This document shows, one piece after another, positions 46,034 to 54,320 of a stretch of 64,000 nt of DNA. The first letter of the stretch is position 1. The number at the start of each line of letters is the position of its first letter. The DNA is from Corynebacterium pacaense. GTDB taxonomy: Bacteria; Actinomycetota; Actinomycetes; Mycobacteriales; Mycobacteriaceae. The notes beneath the pieces are model-generated. The model ran no database searches and was not told where the DNA came from. It saw nothing but the letters and a program-made list of their open reading frames with translations. Both the position numbers and the translations under genes were made by a program. Where the stretch lies: NCBI RefSeq assembly GCF_900169525.1, contig NZ_LT821239.1, positions 248,001-312,000 on the forward strand, given 5' to 3'.

Positions 46034-48586
46034 GTGAGCGACGACAATCATGACGGCACCCTGTTTGACCGCGTCCACCCCATTGACATCAATGAGGAGA
46101 TGCAGTCAAGCTACATCGATTACGCGATGTCGGTCATCGTCGGCCGGGCCCTGCCGGAGGTCCGTGACGGTTTGAAGCCGGTGCACCGCCGCGTGCTCTA
46201 CGCGATGTTCGACAGCGGTTTCCGCCCGGACCGCAGCTACGTGAAGTCCGCGAAGCCGGTTGCGGAGACCATGGGTAACTACCATCCCCACGGCGACACC
46301 GCGATCTACGACACCCTGGTGCGCATGGCCCAGCCCTGGTCCATGCGTTATCCGCTTGTCGACGGCCAGGGTAACTTCGGTTCCCGTGGCAACGACGGCC
46401 CGGCCGCCATGAGGTACACCGAGTGCCGCATGACCCCGCTGGCCATGGAAATGGTCCGCGACATCCGCGAGAACACCGTCGACTTCTCCCCGAACTACGA
46501 CGGCAAGACCCTCGAGCCGGATGTGCTGCCCTCCCGTGTTCCCAACCTGCTGATGAACGGCTCCGGCGGCATCGCCGTGGGCATGGCCACCAACATTCCC
46601 CCGCACAACCTCAACGAGCTGGCCGACGCGATCTTCTGGCTGCTGGAGAACCCCGAGGCCGAGGACGCCGTCGCACTCGAGGCGTGCATGGGCTTTGTCA
46701 AGGGCCCGGATTTCCCGACCGCGGGCCTGATCATCGGTGACAAGGGCATCAAGGACGCCTACACCACCGGCCGCGGCTCCATCCGCATGCGCGGGGTGAC
46801 CTCGATCGAGGATGACGGTAACCGCACCGTCATCGTGATCACCGAGCTGCCCTTCCAGGTCAACCCCGACAACCTCATCTCCTCCATCGCCGAGCAGGTC
46901 CGCGACGGCAAGCTGGTGGGTATCTCCAAGATCGAAGATGAGTCCTCCGACCGCGTGGGAATGCGCATCGTGGTCACCCTCAAGCGCGACGCCGTGGCGC
47001 GGGTGGTGCTCAACAACCTGTTCAAGCACTCCCAGCTACAGACCAACTTCGGCGCGAATATGCTCTCCATCGTTGACGGCGTGCCGCGCACCCTCCGCCT
47101 CGACCAGATGCTGCGCTACTACGTCGCGCACCAGATCGAGGTGATCGTCCGACGCACCCAGTACCGTCTGGACAAGGCGGAGGAACGCGCCCACATCCTG
47201 CGTGGACTGGTCAAGGCCCTGGACATGCTCGACGAGGTCATCGCACTGATCCGCCGCAGTCCCACCGTGGAGGAGGCCCGCACCGGCCTCATGGTGCTTC
47301 TGGACGTGGACCAGATCCAGGCCGATGAAATCCTCGCCATGCAGCTGCGCCGCCTGGCGGCCCTGGAGCGCGAGAAGATCATCAACGAGCTCGCCGAGCT
47401 GGAGATCACCATCGCCGACCTCAAGGACATTCTGGCCAGCCCGGAGCGTCAGCGCACCATTGTCCGCGATGAGCTCACGGAGATCGTGGACAAGTACGGC
47501 GATGAGCGCCGCTCCGAGATCATCGCCGCAACAGGTGATGTCACCGATGAGGATCTCATCGCCCGGGAGAACGTGGTGGTCACCATCACCTCCACCGGTT
47601 ACGCCAAGCGCACCAAGGTTGATGCCTACAAGTCCCAGAAGCGGGGCGGCAAGGGTGTTCGCGGGGCGGAGCTGAAACAGGATGACATTGTCCGTCACTT
47701 CTTTATCAGCTCCACCCATGACTGGATCCTCTTCTTCACCAACTTCGGGCGCGTGTACCGGCTCAAGGCATATGAGCTGCCGGAGACCTCACGCACCGCA
47801 CGCGGGCAGCACGTGGCCAACCTGCTGGAGTTCCAGCCGGGCGAGCAGATCGCCCAGGTTATTCAGATCCAGAGCTATGAGGACGCCCCCTACCTGGTGC
47901 TGGCGACCGCCCACGGCAGGGTGAAGAAGTCCCGCCTCGCGGACTACGAATCCAACCGTTCCGGTGGGCTGATCGCCATCAACCTCAATGAGGATGACCG
48001 CCTCATCGGCGCCGCACTGTGCGACAACGATGATGAGCTGCTCCTGGTGTCCGAGGAGGGCCAGTCCATCCGCTTCAGCGCCAACGACGACCAGCTGCGG
48101 CCGATGGGTCGCTCCACCGCGGGCGTCAAGGGAATGCGCTTCCGTGGCGATGACCAGCTGTTGTCCATGTGCGTGGTCCGCGACGGGGATTTCCTCCTGG
48201 TTGCCACCACCGGCGGTTATGGAAAGCGCACACCCATGGAGGAGTACTCCACCCAGGGTCGCGGTGGGCTCGGCGTGGTCACCTTCAAATACACCCCGAA
48301 GCGAGGCAAGCTGGTCAGCGCACTCGCCGTCGATGAGGATGATGAACTGTTCGCCATCACCTCCGCCGGCGGGGTCATCCGTACCGTTGTCAACCAGATC
48401 AGGCCATCCTCGCGTGCCACCATGGGCGTACGGCTGGTCAACCTGGAGGATGGTGTCCAGCTGCTCGCCGTGGACAAGAACGTCGAGGGCGAGGGCGAGG
48501 AGGCCGCCGAGGCGGTGGCCACGGGCGCCGTCGAGGGACCTGCGTCCAAGGCACCGGCCGATAACGACAACAGCAGCGAGGAGTAA
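46034..48586 (+). CDS. gyrA: DNA gyrase subunit A
   Basis: An 850-residue GyrA. The winged-helix domain has NYHPHGDTAIYD, the catalytic Tyr in AAMRYTE, and a coiled coil (about 360-490); a six-bladed beta-pinwheel with the GyrA box QKRGGKG follows, and an acidic tail closes the protein. Position 89, equal to E. coli Ser83 in the quinolone-resistance region, is Thr, and Asp93 (E. coli 87) is intact. GTG 46034 has GAGGAAAGG upstream and a TAAAAT -10 at 45997. DUF3566 follows after 3 bp. Confidence 0.97.
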   Translation: MSDDNHDGTLFDRVHPIDINEEMQSSYIDYAMSVIVGRALPEVRDGLKPVHRRVLYAMFDSGFRPDRSYVKSAKPVAETMGNYHPHGDTAIYDTLVRMAQPWSMRYPLVDGQGNFGSRGNDGPAAMRYTECRMTPLAMEMVRDIRENTVDFSPNYDGKTLEPDVLPSRVPNLLMNGSGGIAVGMATNIPPHNLNELADAIFWLLENPEAEDAVALEACMGFVKGPDFPTAGLIIGDKGIKDAYTTGRGSIRMRGVTSIEDDGNRTVIVITELPFQVNPDNLISSIAEQVRDGKLVGISKIEDESSDRVGMRIVVTLKRDAVARVVLNNLFKHSQLQTNFGANMLSIVDGVPRTLRLDQMLRYYVAHQIEVIVRRTQYRLDKAEERAHILRGLVKALDMLDEVIALIRRSPTVEEARTGLMVLLDVDQIQADEILAMQLRRLAALEREKIINELAELEITIADLKDILASPERQRTIVRDELTEIVDKYGDERRSEIIAATGDVTDEDLIARENVVVTITSTGYAKRTKVDAYKSQKRGGKGVRGAELKQDDIVRHFFISSTHDWILFFTNFGRVYRLKAYELPETSRTARGQHVANLLEFQPGEQIAQVIQIQSYEDAPYLVLATAHGRVKKSRLADYESNRSGGLIAINLNEDDRLIGAALCDNDDELLLVSEEGQSIRFSANDDQLRPMGRSTAGVKGMRFRGDDQLLSMCVVRDGDFLLVATTGGYGKRTPMEEYSTQGRGGLGVVTFKYTPKRGKLVSALAVDEDDELFAITSAGGVIRTVVNQIRPSSRATMGVRLVNLEDGVQLLAVDKNVEGEGEEAAEAVATGAVEGPASKAPADNDNSSEE

Positions 48587-48589
48587 CGC

Positions 48590-48934
48590 ATGGCAACCCG
48601 AGAAGTCTCCATCACCCGAATCTCTCCGCTCTCCGCGTTCAAGGTGACCCTGGCCATGTCCATCATCGGACTGGTGGCCTGGATCATCTGTGTGTGTGTG
48701 CTCTACCTCGGTCTGGGTGCGGCCGGGGTCTGGCAGAACCTCAACGATGTGATCGGCGGGATCGGTGGTGAACAGGCCATCACCTTCGGCCTGATCCTGA
48801 GCATGTCAGCCCTCATGGGGGCGATAGCGGCGATCAGCGTCTCGATCCTCGCACCGCTTGCGGCGATCATCTACAACGCCATCGTTGATCTCTTCGGTGG
48901 AGTCGCGCTGACTCTTCGTGAGGAAGTGGATTAG
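48590..48934 (+). CDS. DUF3566 membrane protein
   Basis: A 114-residue protein with two predicted membrane helices (about 22-45 and 62-95). DUF3566 proteins follow gyrA in actinobacteria (Rv0007 in M. tuberculosis). REVSITRISPLSAFKVTLAMSI is the conserved start (given as two overlapping blocks: TRISPLSAFK and VTLAMSI). Function unknown; a link to growth or division is speculative. It is translationally linked to gyrA by a 3-bp gap. Confidence 0.88.
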   Translation: MATREVSITRISPLSAFKVTLAMSIIGLVAWIICVCVLYLGLGAAGVWQNLNDVIGGIGGEQAITFGLILSMSALMGAIAAISVSILAPLAAIIYNAIVDLFGGVALTLREEVD

Positions 48935-48963
48935 CCGACCTCCGGGGGCCTTCCCATACACAT

Positions 48964-49004
48964 TCCCCTGGAACCCACGAAATAGGGTATGGCCAGGGGA
49001 TTTG
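48964..49004 (+). terminator. Terminator of the gyrA transcript
   Basis: TCCCCTGG (48964-48971) pairs with CCAGGGGA (48993-49000); an inner ACCC/GGGT extends it, and TTTGTGTT follows. It separates gyrA-DUF3566 from the tRNA pair. Confidence 0.8.
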
Positions 49005-49047
49005 TGTTGTAGGATGGTCCTGGGTAAAGTTCTATTTCGTTCCCAAG

Positions 49048-49124
49048 GGGCCTATAGCTCAGTCGGTTAGAGCGCATCGCTGATAACGATGAGGTCGCAA
49101 GTTCGATTCTTGCTAGGCCCACCA
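49048..49124 (+). tRNA. tRNA-Ile (anticodon GAT)
   Basis: A full cloverleaf: acceptor GGGCCTA/TAGGCCC, D arm with AGTCGGTTAGA, anticodon stem CATCG-CTGATAA-CGATG with GAT, T arm GTTCGATTC. The discriminator is A and CCA is encoded (49122-49124). The spacer to tRNA-Ala is 7 bp. Confidence 0.97.
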
Positions 49125-49131
49125 GGAACGC

Positions 49132-49204
49132 GGGGCATTAGCTCAGTTGGTAGAGCACCTGCTTTGCAAGCAGGATGTCAGGAGTTCGATTCTCCTATGC
49201 TCCA
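49132..49204 (+). tRNA. tRNA-Ala (anticodon TGC)
   Basis: Acceptor GGGGCAT/ATGCTCC contains the G3-U70 pair that identifies tRNA-Ala. The anticodon stem-loop is CCTGC-TTTGCAA-GCAGG with TGC. The discriminator is A; no CCA is encoded (CAA follows), so CCA must be added by the cca product. It follows tRNA-Ile as in C. glutamicum. Confidence 0.97.
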
Positions 49205-49534
49205 CAAATTAAAGAAGTACCCCGAATCTTGGCACAGGCTGATGCGGGTTCTGGTGTGAGGGTGGCGAGGGGCTCATCGAGTCGGATCGTCGCCTTTTCG
49301 TCTTTCCTGGTTCGATTTCGAAGAACTCCACCGTCCCCGTGATGACCGTAACTCGCACACTCACAATCGTCATGCAACGTTAGTACAGTTCCTTCATTTA
49401 TTTGACATGCGGACTTGTCAGATAGGAGATCTCATAGACAATTACTCGCCGGTAGTATTGCCGGGTTCGATAGGATGAGGGTGAGATCCAAAGCGCGGGC
49501 CCAGTAGTTCAGCCCGCACAGAACCGAGGTTCCG
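49205..49534. other. Non-coding stretch after the tRNA pair
   Basis: 330 bp with lower GC and no credible gene. It marks the junction from the conserved origin block to accessory genes. A TTGACA near 49404 could be a -35 of the next gene. tRNA 3' ends are common integration sites, but I find no att-like repeat or integrase in the window. Confidence 0.45.
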
Positions 49535-50053
49535 ATGGCTGTTCCCGCGACCAAGGCTGACCTGCTGGCAGTGATTGACAAGACCTTTGCGCAGCTCGAA
49601 CGAGACCTCGACAGAGTGCCTCCGGTCGCCGCGCGGGAACCTGTTCTCGATGGGCACGTTAAGAACACAATGATGAGTCCTGCAGACTTGTTGGCGTACC
49701 TCATTGGCTGGAATCAGCAGGTTCTCACCTGGCATCGGCGTCGGGCGGAGGGGCTTCCGGACGAGCTGCCCGCGCCCGGCATTAAGTGGAATGAACTGGG
49801 CGTGCTCGCACAGTGCTACTACGCCGAACACGAGGCGGAAACCTGGGATGAGCTGCGCGCGCAGTTGCGTGACGCGAAGGACTCCATTGTCGATCTGATC
49901 GAGGGCTATTCCGATGCAGAGCTGTACGGACAGCCCTGGTACGGAAAGTGGATGATGGGTCGCATGATCTCCTTCAACACCTCATCGCCCTACACCAACG
50001 CACGAGGTCGTATCCGCGCGTGGCTCCGAACCTCGAATCACCCGCGCGTCTAG
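49535..50053 (+). CDS. ClbS/DfsB-family four-helix protein
   Basis: A 172-residue helical protein. PATKADLLAVIDKTFAQLERDL, then DLLAYLIGWNQQVLTWH and FNTSSPYTNARGRIRAWLR, follow the ClbS/DfsB family. ClbS protects E. coli from colibactin by opening its cyclopropane ring; most family members have unknown roles. No colibactin-like pathway is present here. AGGTTCCG precedes ATG 49535. It stands alone between the tRNA genes and an SDR gene. Confidence 0.82.
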   Translation: MAVPATKADLLAVIDKTFAQLERDLDRVPPVAAREPVLDGHVKNTMMSPADLLAYLIGWNQQVLTWHRRRAEGLPDELPAPGIKWNELGVLAQCYYAEHEAETWDELRAQLRDAKDSIVDLIEGYSDAELYGQPWYGKWMMGRMISFNTSSPYTNARGRIRAWLRTSNHPRV

Positions 50054-50293
50054 CGATTCGACCTCCACCTGTCTGAAACCCATGACGTGCAGGTCGCCGC
50101 TGCGCGCACCTGAATCCGGAGATCGCTCTTCCCATGACACGGCCTCGGTGCGAACATCGTCGCCGTCCGGAGGGTGGCCAGCTGAGCCGCAAGGCGGAGG
50201 TTATCGGAAACTGAAGTTGCGGGGGCACCTCCCATTTCACGGCTAGACTCTGCAGCTAAACGAAACGTCAAAAAGCAGCGAAAGAGGAGTTCA

Positions 50294-51313
50294 ATGACCG
50301 GGGAATCCACACCAGCCGTACTTTCTGTTCACAGCACCGTGGGGGCGTGGCTCGCGCATCCCATCGGCTCGCGGATCCTCGCCGATCTGCTCGCGCAGGC
50401 GGGAACGGATACGTCGGTGCTGCGCATGATGCGAAACCTCCCCCTCGAGCACCTCCTCCGCTCAGGTGGACCGATCCCGGAAGGGTTGGTGGAGTCGCTG
50501 GAACTCAAGGTCAATGGTGGCGTCCTCCCGGATCCGGACAAGGTTGAATCACTTGCCTGGCGTGAGCGGATCACCGGGGGCCGGTTCGCGGGAGAAACGG
50601 TGATCGTCACAGGGGCGGCCTCCGGAATTGGCCGTGCCGTTGCTTCGAGGGTGGCCCGTGAAGGCGGCCGGGTCGTCGCTGTGGATCTCTTCGAGGAGAA
50701 GCTCGGAGAGTTTGCCGCAGCTCATCCCGGGAGCGAGATCATCACCGTGGCCGCCGATGTCAGCAGTCAGAGCGATGTTGATCGGGTTCTTTCCGCCGCC
50801 GGGGACCGCGTGGATGGTCTTGCCAATGTTGCGGGGATCATGGACGATTTCTCGGCGATCCACGAGGTCAGCGATGAGATGCTGGAGCGTGTCTTCAATG
50901 TCAATGTTTTCGGACTGATCCGCCTGAGCAGGGCGGTGGTTCCCCTCATGATGGAGGCGCGAAAGGGATCCATCGTCAACATCGCCTCGGAATCGGCCCT
51001 GCGCGGCTCCTCAGCGGGATTGGCCTACACCGCCTCAAAGAGTGCTGTTCTGGGGATTACCCGCAGCTCGGCGTACATGTACCAGGAGTTCGGAATTCGC
51101 GTGAACGCCGTTGCCCCCGGTGGGACAGTCACCGGAATCCGACCGGGGACCGCGGAGAACTTCGGCCGTGGTCGCGTGTTCGAGCACAACGCGGATGTTC
51201 CGCTGGCCACCCCGGAGCAGCTTGCAGCCTCAATCACATTCCTGCTCAGCGCAGATGGTTCGAATGTCAGCGGTGTCCTGCTGCCCTCGGATGGTGGTGA
51301 GTCGGTCTTCTAG
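50294..51313 (+). CDS. SDR-family oxidoreductase with N-terminal extension
   Basis: A 339-residue short-chain dehydrogenase. The cofactor site TGAASGIGRAVA begins near residue 105, with NVAG near 178, Ser in NIASESA and YTASKSA near 250. The first 95 residues (TVGAWLAHPIGSRILADLLAQ ...) are an extension not usual in classical SDRs and resemble an extra helical domain. NAD(P) use and substrate are unknown. AGGAG lies 5 bases before ATG 50294. It converges on the MDR gene with a 4-nt overlap. Confidence 0.83.
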   Translation: MTGESTPAVLSVHSTVGAWLAHPIGSRILADLLAQAGTDTSVLRMMRNLPLEHLLRSGGPIPEGLVESLELKVNGGVLPDPDKVESLAWRERITGGRFAGETVIVTGAASGIGRAVASRVAREGGRVVAVDLFEEKLGEFAAAHPGSEIITVAADVSSQSDVDRVLSAAGDRVDGLANVAGIMDDFSAIHEVSDEMLERVFNVNVFGLIRLSRAVVPLMMEARKGSIVNIASESALRGSSAGLAYTASKSAVLGITRSSAYMYQEFGIRVNAVAPGGTVTGIRPGTAENFGRGRVFEHNADVPLATPEQLAASITFLLSADGSNVSGVLLPSDGGESVF

Positions 51314-52287
51314 AACTTCAGCAGGATCTTGCCCACACGGCCCGGCGTGAAGCTGGCGTCAACGGCGTCGACCACATCATCCGCGTCGAAGATTCCGGCG
51401 ACCGGGAGGGTCAGTTCACCGGCGACGATGCGCTGCATGAGCTCGCCGAAGAGCGCGCCCTTTTTCGCCGCGTCCATCTCCCGACTGATTCGGGATCCCC
51501 AGAAGCCCTTCACCGTGATGTTGTTGAAGATGATCGAGCCCGAGGACAGTTCCATTGTTGGTGATCCCATCGCCCCGAAGGCGACGAGGGTTCCATCCTG
51601 AGTGAGCAGGGAGAGGACGTCGTTCGAGGATGCTCCGCCGACGGAATCCACACCCGCCTTGATGGGTGCACCGCCTGTGATCCGGGCGACCTTCTCGCGC
51701 CAGCCTTCGCTGTCCGTGGACACGACATTCGTGATGCCCTGGGCGGCGAGCTCCTTGATGCCCGCTTCACGACGCACAAGGCCGAGCACGTGGACGCCAC
51801 GTGCGTCGGCAAGCTGTGCCAGCATCCTGCCGACCGCACCGTTGGCTGAGTTCTGCACCACCCAGTCACCTTTCTCAAGGTCGAGGAAGTCGAGGAGGGT
51901 GATCGCGCTGAACGGCATGGACACCAGCTGCGCGGCGGCCTCGTCGGGCAGCGCGTCCGGTACGGGGATCAGGCCGGCGGCGTCGACAAGCGCGTACTGC
52001 GCCCATACGCCGAAGGTTGTGCCGCTGACCACGCGGGACCCCACAGAAACACTATCGACGCCCGCACCGAGGGCATCAACGATGCCGAGGGCCTCGGTGC
52101 CGGCCGCCGCCGGGAGTTCGGGCTTGAATCCGTAGGTGCCGCGGACCGTCCAGAGATCGTGGTTGTGGATCGGCGAGAGAATGATCCGCAAACGGACCTG
52201 GCCGGGGCCGGGTTCGGGGATGGGGCGGTCCTCGACGTGGAGTACATCCCGGGGTTCACCGAATGAATCGTGAATGATGGTGCGCAT
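51310..52287 (-). CDS. MDR-family zinc-free alcohol dehydrogenase/quinone reductase
   Basis: A 325-residue medium-chain reductase similar to enoyl/quinone reductases: GEPRDVLHVEDRPIPEPGPGQVRLRI begins it in the usual way, and NSANGAVGRMLAQLA is the cofactor site. No structural zinc cluster is seen. The ATG at 52287 has AGGAG 5 bases upstream; the longer frame to 52440 is not coding. It follows ohr by 16 bp, so it is likely part of the ohrR-ohr operon and may reduce reactive carbonyls or quinones. Confidence 0.83.
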   Translation of the reverse strand: MRTIIHDSFGEPRDVLHVEDRPIPEPGPGQVRLRIILSPIHNHDLWTVRGTYGFKPELPAAAGTEALGIVDALGAGVDSVSVGSRVVSGTTFGVWAQYALVDAAGLIPVPDALPDEAAAQLVSMPFSAITLLDFLDLEKGDWVVQNSANGAVGRMLAQLADARGVHVLGLVRREAGIKELAAQGITNVVSTDSEGWREKVARITGGAPIKAGVDSVGGASSNDVLSLLTQDGTLVAFGAMGSPTMELSSGSIIFNNITVKGFWGSRISREMDAAKKGALFGELMQRIVAGELTLPVAGIFDADDVVDAVDASFTPGRVGKILLKF

Positions 52288-52303
52288 GAAAACTCCTGAG
52301 TGG

Positions 52304-52726
52304 TTAATCATCTGAAACGGTAACGGTGACGTCGATGTTGCCGCGGGTGGCGTTCGAGTAGGGACAGACGCGGTGGGCGGCGTCGGCAAGCTTTTGTGCC
52401 TGCTCATGCGGCATGTCCGGGATGGTGACCTCGAGTTCAACGGCGAGGCCGAAACCGCCGTTGCCGGTGGAACCGATGCTCACCCTGGCGCCGACGGAGG
52501 TGTCGGTGAGCTTGATCTTCTCCGACCTGGCTACGGTCTGCAGTGCCGAATGGAAGCAGGCCGCATAGCCCGCGGCGAACAGCTGTTCCGGGTTGGCACC
52601 ATTGCCGCTGCCTCCGAGCTCCTTCGGGATGGCGAGATCCAGGTCAATGCGTCCGTCGGAGGTGGCGGTGTGGCCGTTGCGGCCTTCGCCGGTGGCCAGT
52701 GCTTCTGCTGTGTAGAGGGGTTCCAT
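52304..52726 (-). CDS. ohr: Organic hydroperoxide resistance protein Ohr
   Basis: A 140-residue OsmC/Ohr peroxidase: MEPLYTAEALATGEGRNGH, the first redox Cys in GYAACFHSAL, and the second in VCPYSNATRGN near the C-terminus. It reduces organic hydroperoxides using lipoylated partners. The ATG at 52726 has AAGGAG 8 bases upstream. It sits 16 bp after ohrR and 16 bp before the MDR gene, in one operon. Confidence 0.94.
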   Translation of the reverse strand: MEPLYTAEALATGEGRNGHTATSDGRIDLDLAIPKELGGSGNGANPEQLFAAGYAACFHSALQTVARSEKIKLTDTSVGARVSIGSTGNGGFGLAVELEVTIPDMPHEQAQKLADAAHRVCPYSNATRGNIDVTVTVSDD

Positions 52727-52742
52727 GGGAGTTTCTCCTTCT

Positions 52743-53180
52743 TTAGTGGTGTGGTTCCGAGGCGTTGAGCGAGCCGCACATCTTCTGCAACGTGTCGATG
52801 AGCTCCGCTGCGTGGGCATCATCGGTGGTGAGCATGAGTTCACGGACCTTGCCCGGGAGATGGGCGAGTTCTGCGCGCAGCGCCGTACCTGCGTCGGTGA
52901 GTGTGACAGTGACAACGCGAGCGTCCTGTTCTCGGCGTTCGCGGCGGACATATCCCGCCTGCTCCAGCCGCCGGATCAGCGGTGACAGGGTGCCAGAATC
53001 AAGCTGCATGGCCTTGCCGAGAGAATGCACGGACTGGTCGCCGTCATTCCACAGCACCACGAGAACGAGGTACTGCGGGTAGGTGAGGTCCCAGGGTTCG
53101 AGCAGGGTCCGATATGCCCGGGTGGTTGCCCGTGCAGCCGAGTACAGGGAGAAGCACACCATTGTGTCTGTCACGCTCAT
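52743..53180 (-). CDS. ohrR: MarR-family organic peroxide sensor OhrR
   Basis: A 145-residue MarR-type repressor. VCFSLYSAAR carries the reactive N-terminal Cys (residue 9), and YPQYLVLVVLW ... LDSGTLSPLIRRLE ... DAGYVRRER is the winged helix. In related proteins the Cys is oxidised by organic peroxides, which releases DNA. An OhrR-like operator lies 12 bp upstream. The ATG at 53180 is preferred over 53201, since the longer frame reads into the operator. Confidence 0.92.
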   Translation of the reverse strand: MSVTDTMVCFSLYSAARATTRAYRTLLEPWDLTYPQYLVLVVLWNDGDQSVHSLGKAMQLDSGTLSPLIRRLEQAGYVRRERREQDARVVTVTLTDAGTALRAELAHLPGKVRELMLTTDDAHAAELIDTLQKMCGSLNASEPHH

Positions 53181-53191
53181 GAGAACAATCA

Positions 53192-53216
53192 TTGCACACA
53201 ATTAAATTGTGCACAA
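53192..53216 (-). promoter_or_regulatory. OhrR operator upstream of ohrR-ohr
   Basis: The core CACAATTAAATTGTG (53197-53211) is a perfect dyad and nearly equals the B. subtilis OhrR half-operator TACAATTAAATTGTA. Flanks extend the symmetry (TTG...CAA). It lies 12 bp before the ohrR start, so it fits autoregulation. Confidence 0.8.
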
Positions 53217-53863
53217 CTAAAATTGGTCGGGAGGTGGTTGATAAGCCGGATTGACCGCCGTAGCCAGCCCAATTGGCTTCCTCACAGCTCTCGTGGAACT
53301 GCACAGCAACGATGTTGAGCATCTCTGGTGTGAGTGGGACCCTTTGAGGCCAAGAAAGGTGAACTCGTTAACAAGGCAAATTCAGTGAGTGAGTTCCACA
53401 AGATGATTGCCCCTCAGGGTTAACTTGACCTGGCAGGGGTCCCGCTGTCTTCTGGCTACCAGCTTCGGGCTCTGAAGGCCCGAAAATCCGTTGAAGTTGG
53501 ATGCCCACGACAGATTCTGTCTTCTGCGTCCAACGTCAGTGACCCGCCACGCCTTCAGGACCAGAAGTTGGTAGCCAGACGACAGTAAGGACTCTTTGGA
53601 ATCAATCATGAGGGAGGAAAGCATGCTGGTTTTTGGGGGCAACGGCTGCTGAAGCGCACAGCTCACACGACGATGGTGTGGAGGATTTCGTCTGCTTTCA
53701 GCCTTACATCGGGAGGGCTCGTTTGCGTTCCGGCTTCACTCGCGGATAGCGGAGTAGCGACACCGATGGGAAGAATCCTCTATTGCCACCGCTGTGGACT
53801 TGACCTTGGCTGCGGGGGAGCGATGATAACGGTAGTAGACTACTGGCGAAGGGACGGTTTCAG
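53217..53863. other. 647-bp region without a gene, holding a large palindrome
   Basis: No frame here looks like a gene. The middle is the 141-bp palindrome listed separately. Nearer the small membrane gene, TTGACC around 53799 and GATAAC could form its promoter. Base composition is lower in GC than around it. Confidence 0.5.
53445..53585. repeat. 141-bp imperfect palindrome with an exact centre
   Basis: The arms 53445-53514 and 53516-53585 are symmetric about base 53515. The outer 22 bases pair with one mismatch and one G-T; CTGAAGGC at 53472-53479 and GTTGGA-GC at 53496-53504 pair again, and GACAG-ATT-CTGTC caps the centre. About 52 of 70 positions pair by Watson-Crick rules. The element could be a MITE-like insertion, a cruciform, or a structured RNA. 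I do not recognise it. Confidence 0.75.
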
Positions 53864-54058
53864 ATGAAGAACCACACCATGTCAAAGCACCTATATAGCG
53901 CGTTGATCGCACTTGTGATTACTCTCGTGGCCATCCCATTCAATCCCGGTATCCCGTGGTTCGCATGGGTTGGCGCGTTTGCACTGTTGCTTGTGATCGC
54001 CGAGCTTGTCTTCGCTGCGGTAAACAATGATGGTCCGAGTGCGAAGGCGAAAAAGTAG
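53864..54058 (+). CDS. Small two-helix membrane protein
   Basis: A 64-residue protein with two predicted membrane helices (about 9-26 and 33-52), separated by FNPGIPW, and a Lys-rich end (SAKAKK). No family is recognised. The start ATG is preceded by GAAGGGACGG. It may be a real small membrane protein; its codons are moderately GC-rich at third positions. It lies between the large palindrome and an empty stretch. Confidence 0.5.
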   Translation: MKNHTMSKHLYSALIALVITLVAIPFNPGIPWFAWVGAFALLLVIAELVFAAVNNDGPSAKAKK

Positions 54059-54320
54059 CGCACTCCCACATTCTCCGCCAGCCCCTGTTATTATCCTGCT
54101 TTTCGCTGTCGTAACCATGGATTGCACTGCTCGTGAGTGGACCTGATCCGTGCTGGTTTCGGGACCGGATTCGCGGTATCGATCATCGGTTGAACATTGT
54201 GTCGATTTCACAACTCGACACTTAAAACAGCAGACCCACATGCGTTCTCAGTTAAGTCTCCTGACGCGCTGGCGCTCGCCATTGGCCTCTTGAAAGACCT
54301 TTCGGCGGGGTTCGGAGGGA

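Noticed and set aside
49132..49534. Possible genomic island insertion at the tRNA-Ala 3' end
   Set aside because: Accessory genes follow, but there is no integrase and no repeat of the tRNA 3' end was found within the window.
53673..53867. 64-residue frame with CHRC and CGGA near the small membrane gene
   Set aside because: No RBS, no recognisable fold, and it overlaps the probable promoter of the next gene.
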